Under the pieces are notes generated by a model, which was not told where the DNA came from, ran no database searches, and saw nothing but the letters and a program-made list of their open reading frames with translations. Positions 37,890-46,760 of a stretch of DNA of 64,000 nt are shown one piece after another (within the stretch, counting starts at the first letter, position 1; every line of letters begins with the position of its first letter). Source of the DNA: a bacterium D16-36. GTDB lineage: Bacteria > Bacillota > Clostridia > Lachnospirales > Lachnospiraceae. The position numbers and the translations under genes are program-made. The DNA lies in the NCBI GenBank assembly GCA_003611745.1, contig RAYF01000035.1, forward strand, positions 1-64,000, in the 5' to 3' direction.

Positions 37890-38337
37890 AACAACATGTT
37901 CCTTTCTCACAATTTTCTGTTCCCAGACAGCCCACTGGAAAACAGGATTCCTTTTCATCTTCTATCTATTACCGCCTTAATCGGGCAGGAGGGATTTTCT
38001 TCCCTGCCCGCCGCGCGTGTGGCGCATAAAAAGCGCATCGGCTTCTCTTATAACGCTCTGGCAATTTATTTTAGCATAACCACATGCTGAAATCAATTAC
38101 GGAATGCAGGGTTTTGTTTTTTCTAATATTGAGTACATAAGAGGAAATCCAAGCACACCCGTTTCGCCGCCGTCTTGTTATCTGTCAAATAATAAAACGC
38201 CGGGTTATAGTAATTTTTTTCAAATAACGCTTTTATTATGGCGCATAAATTCCAAAAACTTGTTAAACTAATAGAAATACGTATCAATCAACCATTTATA
38301 ATCCATAAGATACCACTTAATACAAAGGAGTGATAAA
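37890..38337. other. intergenic region between divergent glmM and XRE genes
   Basis: About 450 bases holding two divergent promoters. No gene is seen. On the plus side TTGTTA near 38260 and a TATCAA near 38281 could serve the XRE gene. A short GC-rich inverted stretch (GCGCGTGTGGCGC and AAGCGC, 38012-38037) lies on the glmM side. Otherwise I see nothing distinctive. Confidence 0.35.
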
Positions 38338-38667
38338 ATGAACGAAGAATACTTTATTACGATTGAAGAGTTTGGCCTTCGCCTTGCCAGACTGCGTGAA
38401 AACAAGGGAGTCAGCGCCAGACAGATGAGCCTAGAGATTGGTCTAAACAAAAATTACATTAACTCCATCGAATCCGGACGTAATTATCCTAATATGGCAC
38501 ATTTTTTTGAAATCTGCCAATACCTGAATATCAGTCCTCAGCTCTTTTTCCAACTCGGAAGGAACTTCCCCATGGAACAAACAGAATTCATTCAGGCTCT
38601 CCGCGACCTCTCCCCGCAAAAAATCCATCTCCTCTATCTGCTTGCCTGCGATATGCAGGAAGAATAA
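38338..38667 (+). CDS. XRE-family helix-turn-helix regulator
   Basis: Small DNA-binding protein of 109 aa. The HTH domain spans about 12-66 with the pattern LRENKGVSARQMSLEIGLNK followed by the recognition helix YINSIESGRNYP; the last 40 residues are a short helical tail, possibly for dimerisation. AGGAG seven bases before the ATG. Its stop codon directly abuts that of the convergent deacetylase gene with no base between. Target genes are unknown. Confidence 0.88.
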   Translation: MNEEYFITIEEFGLRLARLRENKGVSARQMSLEIGLNKNYINSIESGRNYPNMAHFFEICQYLNISPQLFFQLGRNFPMEQTEFIQALRDLSPQKIHLLYLLACDMQEE

Positions 38668-39501
38668 TTACTTTTCCCCAAAGTGGCACGGGCGCTTTCT
38701 TTCAGACAACGTCGCAAACGTATACCCATTATTTTTCAATTCTTTAATCAGCGGGCGCAGCGAGTAAAGCGTCGCCTTACAGGCAGCCGAATCATGCAGA
38801 AGGATTACCGGATCATCATATTTTACATAATCCTTCCTTACATTGGCAAGAATAGAATCTGGCGACGGATATCCCACGCTATCCTCCCCACTCACATTCC
38901 AATCCACATAATCAATACCCTCCTGCTTCATTTGTTCAATCACCCTGCTCCTATAACTCTGCACATACGCATTTGCACTCCCCCATGGAAAACGGAAAAG
39001 TCTCGGCTCTATATTTAGTTTTTCCTTCAAACACAGCATTGTCTTTTGCAAGTCATTGCAGTAACTCTCCCCAGATGAATAAATTTCTTCCGCAACATGG
39101 CAGTAGGTGTGGATTCCAACCTCATGCCCCTCGCTGATTTCCTGCTTCACAACATCCAGCAGCTCCCCCTCAACCTGCTGCCCAATCAGGAAAAAAGTGG
39201 CGTGTACCCCCTCCTCCTTCAAAATTTTCAGGTATTCGGCCGTAAGCACACTCGGTCCGTCATCAAACGTCAGGTATGCCACCTTTTTTGTACCGGCCAT
39301 GCTCTCCTTGCCGGCGGCACCCCCGCTCTCTCCACTGCCGTCTGCAGCGGATGTCCCATTCCCGGAAATGTCACTCCCAGAAGAATGGAGCAACGTGCTT
39401 TTACCCTCCTTCCCCATAAACAGCATTCCCTGTACCAGCAGAAACATCATGCCCAGACAGCAGATGCCCCCCACACCCCGCAGACACTTTTTCCAATCCA
39501 T
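38668..39501 (-). CDS. polysaccharide deacetylase (NodB/CE4)
   Basis: Membrane-anchored deacetylase of 277 aa, likely acting on peptidoglycan GlcNAc or another surface glycan. After an N-terminal membrane helix (about 9-28) and a Ser/Gly-rich linker (to about 70) comes the NodB domain with motif 1 TFDDGPS, metal-binding HTYCH (HxxxH), RFPWG, and the LLHDS motif. ATG 39501 has GGAGG seven bases upstream. It is divergent from the cellobiose phosphorylase gene. Confidence 0.93.
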   Translation of the reverse strand: MDWKKCLRGVGGICCLGMMFLLVQGMLFMGKEGKSTLLHSSGSDISGNGTSAADGSGESGGAAGKESMAGTKKVAYLTFDDGPSVLTAEYLKILKEEGVHATFFLIGQQVEGELLDVVKQEISEGHEVGIHTYCHVAEEIYSSGESYCNDLQKTMLCLKEKLNIEPRLFRFPWGSANAYVQSYRSRVIEQMKQEGIDYVDWNVSGEDSVGYPSPDSILANVRKDYVKYDDPVILLHDSAACKATLYSLRPLIKELKNNGYTFATLSERKRPCHFGEK

Positions 39502-39602
39502 ATCCATCCCTCCACATATTGCTCCAAAAAACAGTCCCAGCAGTAATATGTGTATGCCTCCAACCCCTCTAATATTCTTAACGAAAATCATTAAGTCTTT
39601 TC

Positions 39603-39631
39603 TTGATTTTCCAGAAAATATCAGCTATACT
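39603..39631 (+). promoter_or_regulatory. promoter of the cellobiose phosphorylase gene
   Basis: TTGATT (39603-39608), 17-base spacer, TATACT (39626-39631), about 108 bases before the start codon. Confidence 0.6.
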
Positions 39632-39739
39632 TTTTTATATAAAAGCCTGTGCGCTTTTTTAACTTATAGGAAACCAATACTATTTGCATAATTTGCGTCC
39701 GCCCAGGCTTATGGGCTGGGCAGAAATGGAGGATTATCT

Positions 39740-42181
39740 ATGAAATTCGGATACTTTGATGACCCACACAGGGAATATGTCATTACCACACCTAAAACGC
39801 CGCTTCCGTGGATTAATTATCTTGGGAGCAGCAATTTTTTCTCTTTGATTTCCAACACCTGCGGCGGCTACAGCTTCTATAAAGATGCCAAGCTGCTCCG
39901 CCTGACACGCTACCGCTACAACAATATCCCAAACGATGAGGGCGGACGCTATTATTATATAAAGGAGGGGGATACTGTCTGGAACCCGGGCTGGCAGCCG
40001 ATAAAAACTGATTTGGATTCTTACGAATGCCGCCACGGAATGGGCTACAGCCGCTTTACTTCCAGCAAAAATGAACTAGAAGCTTCCCTGCTCGCCTTTG
40101 TCCCGCTCCATGATAACTGCGAAGTCAACCAGATTTCTTTTACAAACCACTCGTCTGGAGAAAAGAACTTCACCCTCTTCTCCTATGTTGAATTCTGCCT
40201 CTGGAACGCCATGGACGATATGACGAATTTCCAACGCAACCTAAATATCGGTGAAGTGGAAGTTTGCGGTTCCGCCATCTACCACAAAACAGAATACCGC
40301 GAACGCCGCAATCATTACGCTGTATATTCGGTAAATACCCAGACAGACGGCTTTGAAACCAGCCGCGACGAATTCTTAGGCGCATACCGGGGCGTAGCAG
40401 ACCCGCAGGCTTTGGAGGAAGGCAGGCTGCACAATTCCATTGCGAGCGGCTGGTCCCCTATCGCTTCACACCAGATTAACATTACCCTGAAACCGGGTGA
40501 GAAAAAGAGCTTTATCTTTGTACTCGGTTATTGTGAAAATCCGGCGGACGAAAAATTTACCGCGCCAAACGTCATCAATAAAAAGCCCGCTGAAGAACTG
40601 CTTGCAAAATACCAGACAGACAGCCAGGTTGATGCCGCCTTTACGGAATTAAAAGAAAACTGGGAAAACCTGCTCTCTAAGTTCACGGTTTCCTCCGGCG
40701 AAGAGAAGCTTGACCGCATGGTAAATATCTGGAACCAATATCAATGCATGGTTACCTTTAATATGTCACGTTCCGCATCCTATTATGAGTCAGGTATCGG
40801 GCGCGGCATGGGGTTTAGGGATTCCTGCCAGGATTTGCTGGGATTCGTGCATTTAATCCCGGAACGCGCAAGGGAAAGGATTATAGATATCGCATCAACA
40901 CAGTTTGAGGACGGCAGCGCATACCACCAATACCAGCCGCTTACCAAAAAGGGAAATTCCGATATCGGCTCCGGATTTAACGACGACCCGCTGTGGCTGA
41001 TTGCCGGAACTTCCGCCTATATCCGTGAAACCGGGGACACCTCGATTTTGGACGAAATGGTCCCATTTAACAATGATGCTGCAAAGAGCGTACCTTTAAT
41101 GGAACATCTGAGACGTTCCTTTGATTATATTGTAACCCACAAGGGGCCGCATAACCTCCCGCTAATTGGGCGGGCTGACTGGAACGACTGCCTCAACTTA
41201 AACTGTTTTTCTGAACAGCCGGGCGAATCCTTCCAGACATTCGGGCCAAGCGAAGGCCCTGTTGCAGAATCTGTATTTATTGCAGGAATGTTCGTCAAAT
41301 ACGGCAAAGAATACGCTGACCTCTGCACTTTCACAGGCAATCAGGCCGAAGCTGACCGCGCCCTGAGGGAAGTAGCTGCCATGAGCGATGCTGTCTTAAA
41401 AGACGGATGGGATGGCAAATGGTTCCTGCGCGCCTATGACGCCCAAAGCCGGAAGGTCGGCTCAAAGGAATGCGAGGAGGGCCAGATTTATATTGAACCG
41501 CAGGGATTCTGCGTCCTTGCCGGAATCGGCGTAGAAAGCGGGGAGGCACAGGCAGCCCTCGACTCCGTAAAAGAAAAACTAGATACAAAATACGGCATTG
41601 TACTGCTGCAGCCGCCATATACCCGCTACCATGTAGAGCTTGGCGAAGTATCCTCCTATCCGCCGGGGTATAAGGAGAACGCCGGTATTTTCTGCCATAA
41701 TAACCCTTGGATTTCCTGCGCGGAGACTGTCCTCGGGCACGGGAACAGGGCATTCGAAGTCTATGAAAGGACCTGCCCGGCCTATATCGAGGGCATAAGC
41801 GAAATTCACTGCACAGAGCCTTATGTCTATTCACAGATGATTGCCGGAAAAGATGCCCATTTCTTCGGACAAGCAAAAAACAGCTGGCTTACTGGCACGG
41901 CAGCATGGACCTTTGTAAATGTCTCCCAGTATATCCTTGGCGTCACACCGACATTAAACGGGCTTGGCATCAACCCGTGCGTCCCTGCCAAGATGGGAAC
42001 AATGTTCCAGATTACAAGAAAATACCGTGAAGGCGTTTATCATATCACGGTAGAAAATCCAAATAAAGTAGAAAAAGGAGTTGAAAAACTGATCGTGGAT
42101 GGCACGGAACTTACCGGGACAACTGTCATCCCTTACGAAAAAGGGAAAGAGGAATATCATGTAACTGTAATAATGGGATAA
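39740..42181 (+). CDS. cbpA: cellobiose phosphorylase (GH94)
   Basis: Cytosolic enzyme of 813 aa that phosphorolyses cellobiose to glucose-1-phosphate and glucose. The N-terminus [14 protein letters not shown], the segment [20 protein letters not shown], and the catalytic acid within [16 protein letters not shown] match GH94 cellobiose phosphorylases closely and at full length; cellodextrin or laminaribiose phosphorylases differ in these regions. GGAGG lies eight bases before ATG. It is a single-gene unit with promoter and hairpin. No sugar transporter is adjacent, so cellobiose uptake must be encoded elsewhere. Confidence 0.93.
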   Translation: MKFGYFDDPHREYVITTPKTPLPWINYLGSSNFFSLISNTCGGYSFYKDAKLLRLTRYRYNNIPNDEGGRYYYIKEGDTVWNPGWQPIKTDLDSYECRHGMGYSRFTSSKNELEASLLAFVPLHDNCEVNQISFTNHSSGEKNFTLFSYVEFCLWNAMDDMTNFQRNLNIGEVEVCGSAIYHKTEYRERRNHYAVYSVNTQTDGFETSRDEFLGAYRGVADPQALEEGRLHNSIASGWSPIASHQINITLKPGEKKSFIFVLGYCENPADEKFTAPNVINKKPAEELLAKYQTDSQVDAAFTELKENWENLLSKFTVSSGEEKLDRMVNIWNQYQCMVTFNMSRSASYYESGIGRGMGFRDSCQDLLGFVHLIPERARERIIDIASTQFEDGSAYHQYQPLTKKGNSDIGSGFNDDPLWLIAGTSAYIRETGDTSILDEMVPFNNDAAKSVPLMEHLRRSFDYIVTHKGPHNLPLIGRADWNDCLNLNCFSEQPGESFQTFGPSEGPVAESVFIAGMFVKYGKEYADLCTFTGNQAEADRALREVAAMSDAVLKDGWDGKWFLRAYDAQSRKVGSKECEEGQIYIEPQGFCVLAGIGVESGEAQAALDSVKEKLDTKYGIVLLQPPYTRYHVELGEVSSYPPGYKENAGIFCHNNPWISCAETVLGHGNRAFEVYERTCPAYIEGISEIHCTEPYVYSQMIAGKDAHFFGQAKNSWLTGTAAWTFVNVSQYILGVTPTLNGLGINPCVPAKMGTMFQITRKYREGVYHITVENPNKVEKGVEKLIVDGTELTGTTVIPYEKGKEEYHVTVIMG

Positions 42182-42205
42182 AACTGTTACTCCCTATATC
42201 AGAAA

Positions 42206-42232
42206 ATGGGGAATGCTTTGGCATTCCCCATA
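42206..42232. terminator. convergent terminator hairpin
   Basis: ATGGGGAATGC/GCATTCCCCAT hairpin between the convergent phosphorylase and DUF4179 genes. On the minus strand it is followed by TTTTCTG, on the plus strand only by ATAAAACTT, so it best serves the minus-strand gene. Confidence 0.65.
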
Positions 42233-42307
42233 TAAAACTTGACACCCCCAAAAATCCCAGCACTATCCCATGTGCTTTTTCCGTCAAATATTCTTCAATA
42301 TATCTTT

Positions 42308-43441
42308 CTATTTGTCTACACGGTTAATTTTAATTGAGCCGAACTTCTCTTTTGTCATTACATTTTTAGCCTGCAGTGTCAGCTGTTCCGGAAGCTCTGT
42401 CAATGCTAAAGAACCTGTCTGTGTAAATATCCCGTTCTTATTTGTGCAGCCTCCTGCCATTCCAACGCCGTCCTTAAGCTGCTTTCCATTCTGGCCGAAG
42501 AAAAAGAACCCTGTATCCTCGTCATTTTCCGTAATTTTTTCCGGATCTCCGGCATAGTGGTAAGTAATCGTACTCTTAATGCCAATAGCAGATTTCTCAA
42601 ATCTCACTTCATCCACCACTAAATTTGTTCCCTCTACTGTTTGGCCGCCCTCTGCACGGTAAACAATCTCCTTATCTGCCTTGGAATTGTCATGGACTTT
42701 AAACTCAAAGGCATCTTTTACAATATCGCCCTTATAAAAAACAGCCGTATGGCAGGAAAGGTCCATCTCTGCCTTCTTGCCAACATTCTCAGACTGGCAT
42801 GTAAAGACAGCAGTCCCATCCTCCTCCAGGTTAAAATCAATAGAACATATGGCTGACCCGGTATCAATGCTGACACCTACCGGCAGAATCTCTTTATTAT
42901 ACTTTTTCGCGTAATCTGCAATCTTCATATCCTTCTCCGCCATGGATGGGTTTAAATTTTCCATGGTCATTAGCTTCCAGTCCTCCTCACTCTGCAGATC
43001 CTCCGGCACAATGAGGTACTTTTCCATATCTGCCGCTTTCGCCTCAACAGCCGCAACAATATTGTTCTTATCGCAAAGGGCCTCACGTACTTTAAAGTTC
43101 ACCACGCCATCCTGCGCTTTCTCCTGTGCGATATCTGTCTCAATAAGAGCCTTCGCCTGCTCTGGCAGTTCCCTCCCGCTGTCATATTTTGCAAAAGAAT
43201 CCAATATTGCGGAATGCCTTGCTGCCGCATATGCAGTTGTCCCAAGGGCCAGCACGGTAACAGCAACTGCTGCCGCTGTGCGGAACCTGCGCTTTGGCGC
43301 CTCATATGCTGCGCCCTCTTTCCGGCTGGCCCTGCCGCTCTCAATCTCTGTGTAAGTGTCCTGTATTTTACGTTCTACCTTACTTGGAATCATAGTATCC
43401 TCCTTTAAAATATCATATAATCTCTCATCACCATTTCTCAT
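42308..43441 (-). CDS. DUF4179 membrane protein, probable anti-sigma factor
   Basis: 377 aa with a cytosolic N-terminus (1-52), one membrane helix (about 53-72) and a large extracytoplasmic part. The DUF4179 segment follows the membrane helix, and a second immunoglobulin-like domain (DUF5643-type, from memory) forms the C-terminal 200 residues. Proteins of this layout next to an ECF sigma factor usually act as anti-sigma factors that hold the sigma at the membrane. The sigma gene lies upstream on the same strand. GAGG five bases before the ATG is preceded immediately by the 31-base hairpin repeat. Confidence 0.85.
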   Translation of the reverse strand: MRNGDERLYDILKEDTMIPSKVERKIQDTYTEIESGRASRKEGAAYEAPKRRFRTAAAVAVTVLALGTTAYAAARHSAILDSFAKYDSGRELPEQAKALIETDIAQEKAQDGVVNFKVREALCDKNNIVAAVEAKAADMEKYLIVPEDLQSEEDWKLMTMENLNPSMAEKDMKIADYAKKYNKEILPVGVSIDTGSAICSIDFNLEEDGTAVFTCQSENVGKKAEMDLSCHTAVFYKGDIVKDAFEFKVHDNSKADKEIVYRAEGGQTVEGTNLVVDEVRFEKSAIGIKSTITYHYAGDPEKITENDEDTGFFFFGQNGKQLKDGVGMAGGCTNKNGIFTQTGSLALTELPEQLTLQAKNVMTKEKFGSIKINRVDK

Positions 43442-43457
43442 AGAAACCTCATTTCCA

Positions 43458-43488
43458 CAAGGTGAACTTCGTTCACCTTTGTTCTATT
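43458..43488 (-). repeat. 31-base hairpin repeat, copy 2 (DUF4179 leader)
   Basis: Identical over 31 bases to 19481-19511. Located about 17 bases before the start codon of the anti-sigma gene, at nearly the same distance from the GAGG as in the amt leader. Confidence 0.85.
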
Positions 43489-43505
43489 GCCACACCTTTT
43501 CATTA

Positions 43506-43541
43506 CACTTCCAAACATGCCGCCACAGGCGGCACAAACAA
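43506..43541 (-). repeat. GCCGCC/GGCGGC leader hairpin
   Basis: Stem GCCGCC/GGCGGC around ACA. On the minus strand TTGTTTGTGCCGCC leads into GGCGGCATGTTTGG; a diverged copy lies at 52981-53016 and a fragment (TTGTTTGTGCCG) before the VanZ gene near 20988. It begins at the sigma stop codon. Confidence 0.5.
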
Positions 43542-44066
43542 TCAACTAAAAATGCTGCTTCTGCATTTTTCTATGGGCTGCAGCTCATTCCGGAGTAATT
43601 TCCGCCCCCTGTGGAGCCGCGTCAATACGGTATTCCTGTTGACCCCCAGAGCCCTGCCGATTTCCGTTACTGTCATCTCTTCATAGTAATGCATCAGCAG
43701 GACAATGCTGTATTTTTCATCAAGGGCATTCAAAAGTTCCTTCCATTCACTCCGCTCCAGCCCGGCATCTTTAGTGCCCTCCTCCCTGACGCTCCAGATA
43801 TCAGTGTAACTGAGCCGTTTTTTCAAAATATCGTTGCATTTATTAATTAAAATCCGTATCATCCACGTTCTAAAATATCTTGCCTGCCTAAGCTGTGGTA
43901 AGTTTTCATAGCATGATAAAATAGTATCCTGAATGGCATCTGCGATATCTGCATCATTTTTCAGATACACCCATGCTGTCTTATACATACTCTGCTTATT
44001 TTTTTCCATCAACCTGACAAAAGCTGCGTCATCCCCTTCCTTGGCCGCTTTTACAAGTGCCTCCAT
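43542..44066 (-). CDS. ECF RNA polymerase sigma factor
   Basis: Extracytoplasmic-function sigma factor of 174 aa with region 2 (KEGDDAAFVRLMEKN through DIADAIQDTILSCYENL, about 10-70) and region 4 (MHYYEEMTVTEIGRALGVNRNTVLTRLHRGRKLL). It should direct RNA polymerase to a small set of envelope-stress promoters when its anti-sigma partner, the next gene, lets go. ATG 44066 follows GGGGGAAAGAGG. An upstream open frame of 42 codons is not sigma-like. Confidence 0.92.
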   Translation of the reverse strand: MEALVKAAKEGDDAAFVRLMEKNKQSMYKTAWVYLKNDADIADAIQDTILSCYENLPQLRQARYFRTWMIRILINKCNDILKKRLSYTDIWSVREEGTKDAGLERSEWKELLNALDEKYSIVLLMHYYEEMTVTEIGRALGVNRNTVLTRLHRGRKLLRNELQPIEKCRSSIFS

Positions 44067-44240
44067 CCTCTTTCCCCCTTTCTTCAGTCTATCATAAACT
44101 TCCCACCGCGCTGTGGTTATCTTCCATAAGGTAAAACCGGTTTTTTTCTGCCTTACATACATTAGACTGCCCTCCAGCCAAAATGATTTCACATAAAAAT
44201 ATTTTTTTACGGCAGTACATGGAAATATTTCCCATCACTA

Positions 44241-44276
44241 AAAAAGGGCACAAGCGAAGTCTGTGCCCTTTTTTAT
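44241..44276. terminator. reused terminator hairpin, copy 1
   Basis: AGGGCACA/TGTGCCCT stem with A and T runs on both sides, able to act in both directions. Its 24-base core recurs exactly at 51511-51534 and in diverged form near 52233. It lies just after the 44288 gene stop codon. Confidence 0.85.
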
Positions 44277-44287
44277 CAATAGCCCGT

Positions 44288-44908
44288 CTATCCCATCAGC
44301 CCTTGTGCCAGCCTGCTTATCATCTCACACTGCACCTTCATTCTGGAATATACCGCTGCCCTATTAAAATTATCTTCGTCCATCTCTTCCTTCCATGGAT
44401 TTTCCCCAGATGTCTTCACTTTATGCTTTTTCTTCCCTTCCTCACGCGTTGCAGGAAGCTTGGCATATGAACTGCTCTTCTTAAAAGACTCAACCTCCCT
44501 CTTAACCATTTCCGCCATATATTCCCGGTCCGGATCATCCTTCATCGCTTTGAGCACTTCCATCTGGCCGGAAACCACCTGCTGCACCTCTTCCTTGGAA
44601 TGGCAGCTGCTAAGCCTGGCCCGGAAAGCTTTTCTGGCATTTTCCACACGCATTGCCGTCCGGTATAAATCCGGATTATGAACCCGCAGGTAATCTAGCT
44701 CTTCCGAACTCAGCCTCTTTCCCGTCCTCAGCTTCTGCATAATCTTCTGTTCATAGTTCTTCCGCTCCGGTTCTTCCATCCCCGCAGTCGGATCAACCAT
44801 CGCCTCTATCACCTGTTTCCAGATAGAAGCCTCCGTCTGTTTTTGGTTTCTGTTCTCCCCCACTGCCTTTTCCGCATTCGAAACAGGTTTTACCGTGAAC
44901 TGATTCAT
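44288..44908 (-). CDS. uncharacterised soluble helical protein
   Basis: I do not recognise the family. The 206-residue product is hydrophilic, rich in Glu and Lys, mostly helical, without signal or membrane segment. A segment reading RKNYEQKIMQKLRTGKRLSSEELDYL suggests a helical pairing region, and the end is KVQCEMISRLAQGLMG. The start at 44908 has GAGG with a suitable gap. It is monocistronic between a terminator and the sensor kinase gene. Confidence 0.7.
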   Translation of the reverse strand: MNQFTVKPVSNAEKAVGENRNQKQTEASIWKQVIEAMVDPTAGMEEPERKNYEQKIMQKLRTGKRLSSEELDYLRVHNPDLYRTAMRVENARKAFRARLSSCHSKEEVQQVVSGQMEVLKAMKDDPDREYMAEMVKREVESFKKSSSYAKLPATREEGKKKHKVKTSGENPWKEEMDEDNFNRAAVYSRMKVQCEMISRLAQGLMG

Positions 44909-44995
44909 CCTGTTATCCTCCCCTCCCAGACAAATAACCTTCCGATTCATCTGATATTTATACCAATAAATATATCGGCTTTCACTGAATTTCCT

Positions 44996-46006
44996 TTACT
45001 CTACCTCCAGCCTGTCCGTTTTCAGGTCTATTGAAAAAACCGTCCCCTTTCCCACTACGGACTGCACACTAAGCTTGTGGGATAGTTTTTCTGCCGCCAT
45101 ACGGCACAGGTACAGGCCAAGCCCAGTCGATTTTTTATCCGCCCTGCCATTATACCCGGTAAAACCTTTTTCAAATATTCTCGGGATATCCTCCGGCGCT
45201 ATGCCGATTCCCGTATCCTCAATCTGAAGTACACTGTCCTCTGTGACAGTAATCGCCACCATGCCCTCCTGTGTATATTTAACCGCATTCGACAAAACCT
45301 GCTCTATCATAAAAAGCAGCCATTTTTCATCTGTGAGCACGGTACAGTCTGTTTTCTCGTAAGACAGCCCGATACGCTTTTTAATAAACAGCGGTGCATA
45401 CTTATGCAACGCCTGCCTGATAATGCCATCCAGCTCATATTCCCTAAATAAAAAGTCTGACGAACCGTCCCCCAGGCGCAGATAACTTAATACCATTTCC
45501 ACATATGATTCTATGCGGAACAATTCCGCCAAAAGCCCCCTATGCTCCTCGGTATCTTCCCCCTGTAGCGTCATGCGCATCACAGAAATCGGCGTCTTAA
45601 TCTCATGCACCCATGTAGTATAGTAATCTATGCTGTCCCTGCGTTCATTCTGCCATGACGTCAGGCTGTCATCTATAATATGCCTTAACGAGCGCAACAT
45701 CTCCTGATAATCTTCTTCCACAAGATTCTGCGGCTCCGGCAGTTCATCAAACATCAGCAGGACATTCCTTGTTATTTTCCTGCGCTTCTCATGCCTTTCC
45801 CTATAAAAAAAGAAAGACACCACCAGAACAGCCATGGTAACAAACAGGCAGAGGACCGAGGCATACCACACCGCCTCCAGCTCCAAATCATACAATGAAA
45901 ATACTCCTGCAAAAATTACCGTGTATAACAAAAACATAAATGCTGTCCTGCAGTGCTGTAGTAAATATTGCCGAAAAATATCATACCACTTTTCTTTCCC
46001 CTCCAT
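44996..46006 (-). CDS. sensor histidine kinase (BceS-like, intramembrane sensing)
   Basis: 336-aa kinase with two closely spaced membrane helices (about 22-38 and 47-67) and almost no external loop, as in the BceS/GraS class that senses peptide antibiotics through a partner transporter. The phosphoacceptor is H134 in VHEIKTPISVMRM; the ATPase domain has an N box (LSNAVKYT), DTGIGI and TGLGLYLC. It overlaps no other gene and follows the regulator gene by 9 bases. The BceAB-type transporter normally next to such systems is not in the window. Confidence 0.9.
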   Translation of the reverse strand: MEGKEKWYDIFRQYLLQHCRTAFMFLLYTVIFAGVFSLYDLELEAVWYASVLCLFVTMAVLVVSFFFYRERHEKRRKITRNVLLMFDELPEPQNLVEEDYQEMLRSLRHIIDDSLTSWQNERRDSIDYYTTWVHEIKTPISVMRMTLQGEDTEEHRGLLAELFRIESYVEMVLSYLRLGDGSSDFLFREYELDGIIRQALHKYAPLFIKKRIGLSYEKTDCTVLTDEKWLLFMIEQVLSNAVKYTQEGMVAITVTEDSVLQIEDTGIGIAPEDIPRIFEKGFTGYNGRADKKSTGLGLYLCRMAAEKLSHKLSVQSVVGKGTVFSIDLKTDRLEVE

Positions 46007-46015
46007 ACTGCCCCC

Positions 46016-46687
46016 TCACTCGATAATATAGCCGCAGCCGACCTTTGTAGTTATAAAATCCGTCAGGCCGGCATTCTCTAACTTTTTCCGAAGCCTTGTA
46101 ACATTTACCGTCAGGGTATTTTCCTCCACATAAGAGTCCATCTGCCACAATTTAGCCATCAGAGTGTCACGGCTTACCACCTTCCCTTTATTCTCAAGGA
46201 GTGTCTGGAGAATACGGAAATCATTTTTCGTCAGCTCAATCCGCTCCCCCCCATAAAGCAGGGAAGCATCATTCAGGTTGAGAACCGCCCCTCTGTGCTC
46301 CAGAACCGGTATCTTCCCTCCCATATCATATGCCCTTCGAAGCACCGCCTGAATTTTGGCAGTCATCACATCCAAATCCACCGGCTTGGGAATAAAATCA
46401 TCTCCTCCCATATTCATTGCCATAACAATATTCATATTGTCAGATGCCGAAGAAAGAAATACCACGGGAACATTTGAAATTTTCCTAATCTCACTGCACC
46501 AGTAATATCCGTTGTAAAACGGCAGCATAATATCTACCAGAACCAAATGCGGGTCATATTCCACAAATGCCGGGATAACCGCCTGAAAATCCCTGACACA
46601 CATCACCTCATTCCCCCATGGCTCAATCTGCTTTTTCAAAGCATCTGCCATCTGCAAGTCATCCTCAATAACCATAATCCTGTACAT
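46016..46687 (-). CDS. OmpR-family response regulator (BceR-like)
   Basis: 223-aa regulator. The receiver has the acidic pocket EDD (8-10), phosphoacceptor D52 in LVDIMLP and the conserved Lys of PKPVD; the C-terminal winged-helix DNA-binding domain has the ELTKNDFRILQTLLENKG and TVNVTRLRKKL motifs. Probable partner is the kinase encoded 9 bases downstream. Targets would usually be a peptide-antibiotic exporter (family knowledge). Confidence 0.94.
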   Translation of the reverse strand: MYRIMVIEDDLQMADALKKQIEPWGNEVMCVRDFQAVIPAFVEYDPHLVLVDIMLPFYNGYYWCSEIRKISNVPVVFLSSASDNMNIVMAMNMGGDDFIPKPVDLDVMTAKIQAVLRRAYDMGGKIPVLEHRGAVLNLNDASLLYGGERIELTKNDFRILQTLLENKGKVVSRDTLMAKLWQMDSYVEENTLTVNVTRLRKKLENAGLTDFITTKVGCGYIIE

Positions 46688-46760
46688 ACCCTAATCTGCC
46701 CCTCATTCCCCGTTTAAGCTGCCTGCGAACAGCCGCCAATTGAAAAAAAATTTTCAGTCC

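Noticed and set aside
44288-44908. Flagellar or chemotaxis helper protein
   Set aside because: Considered because of helical, charged composition and nearby signalling genes, but no family motif supports it.
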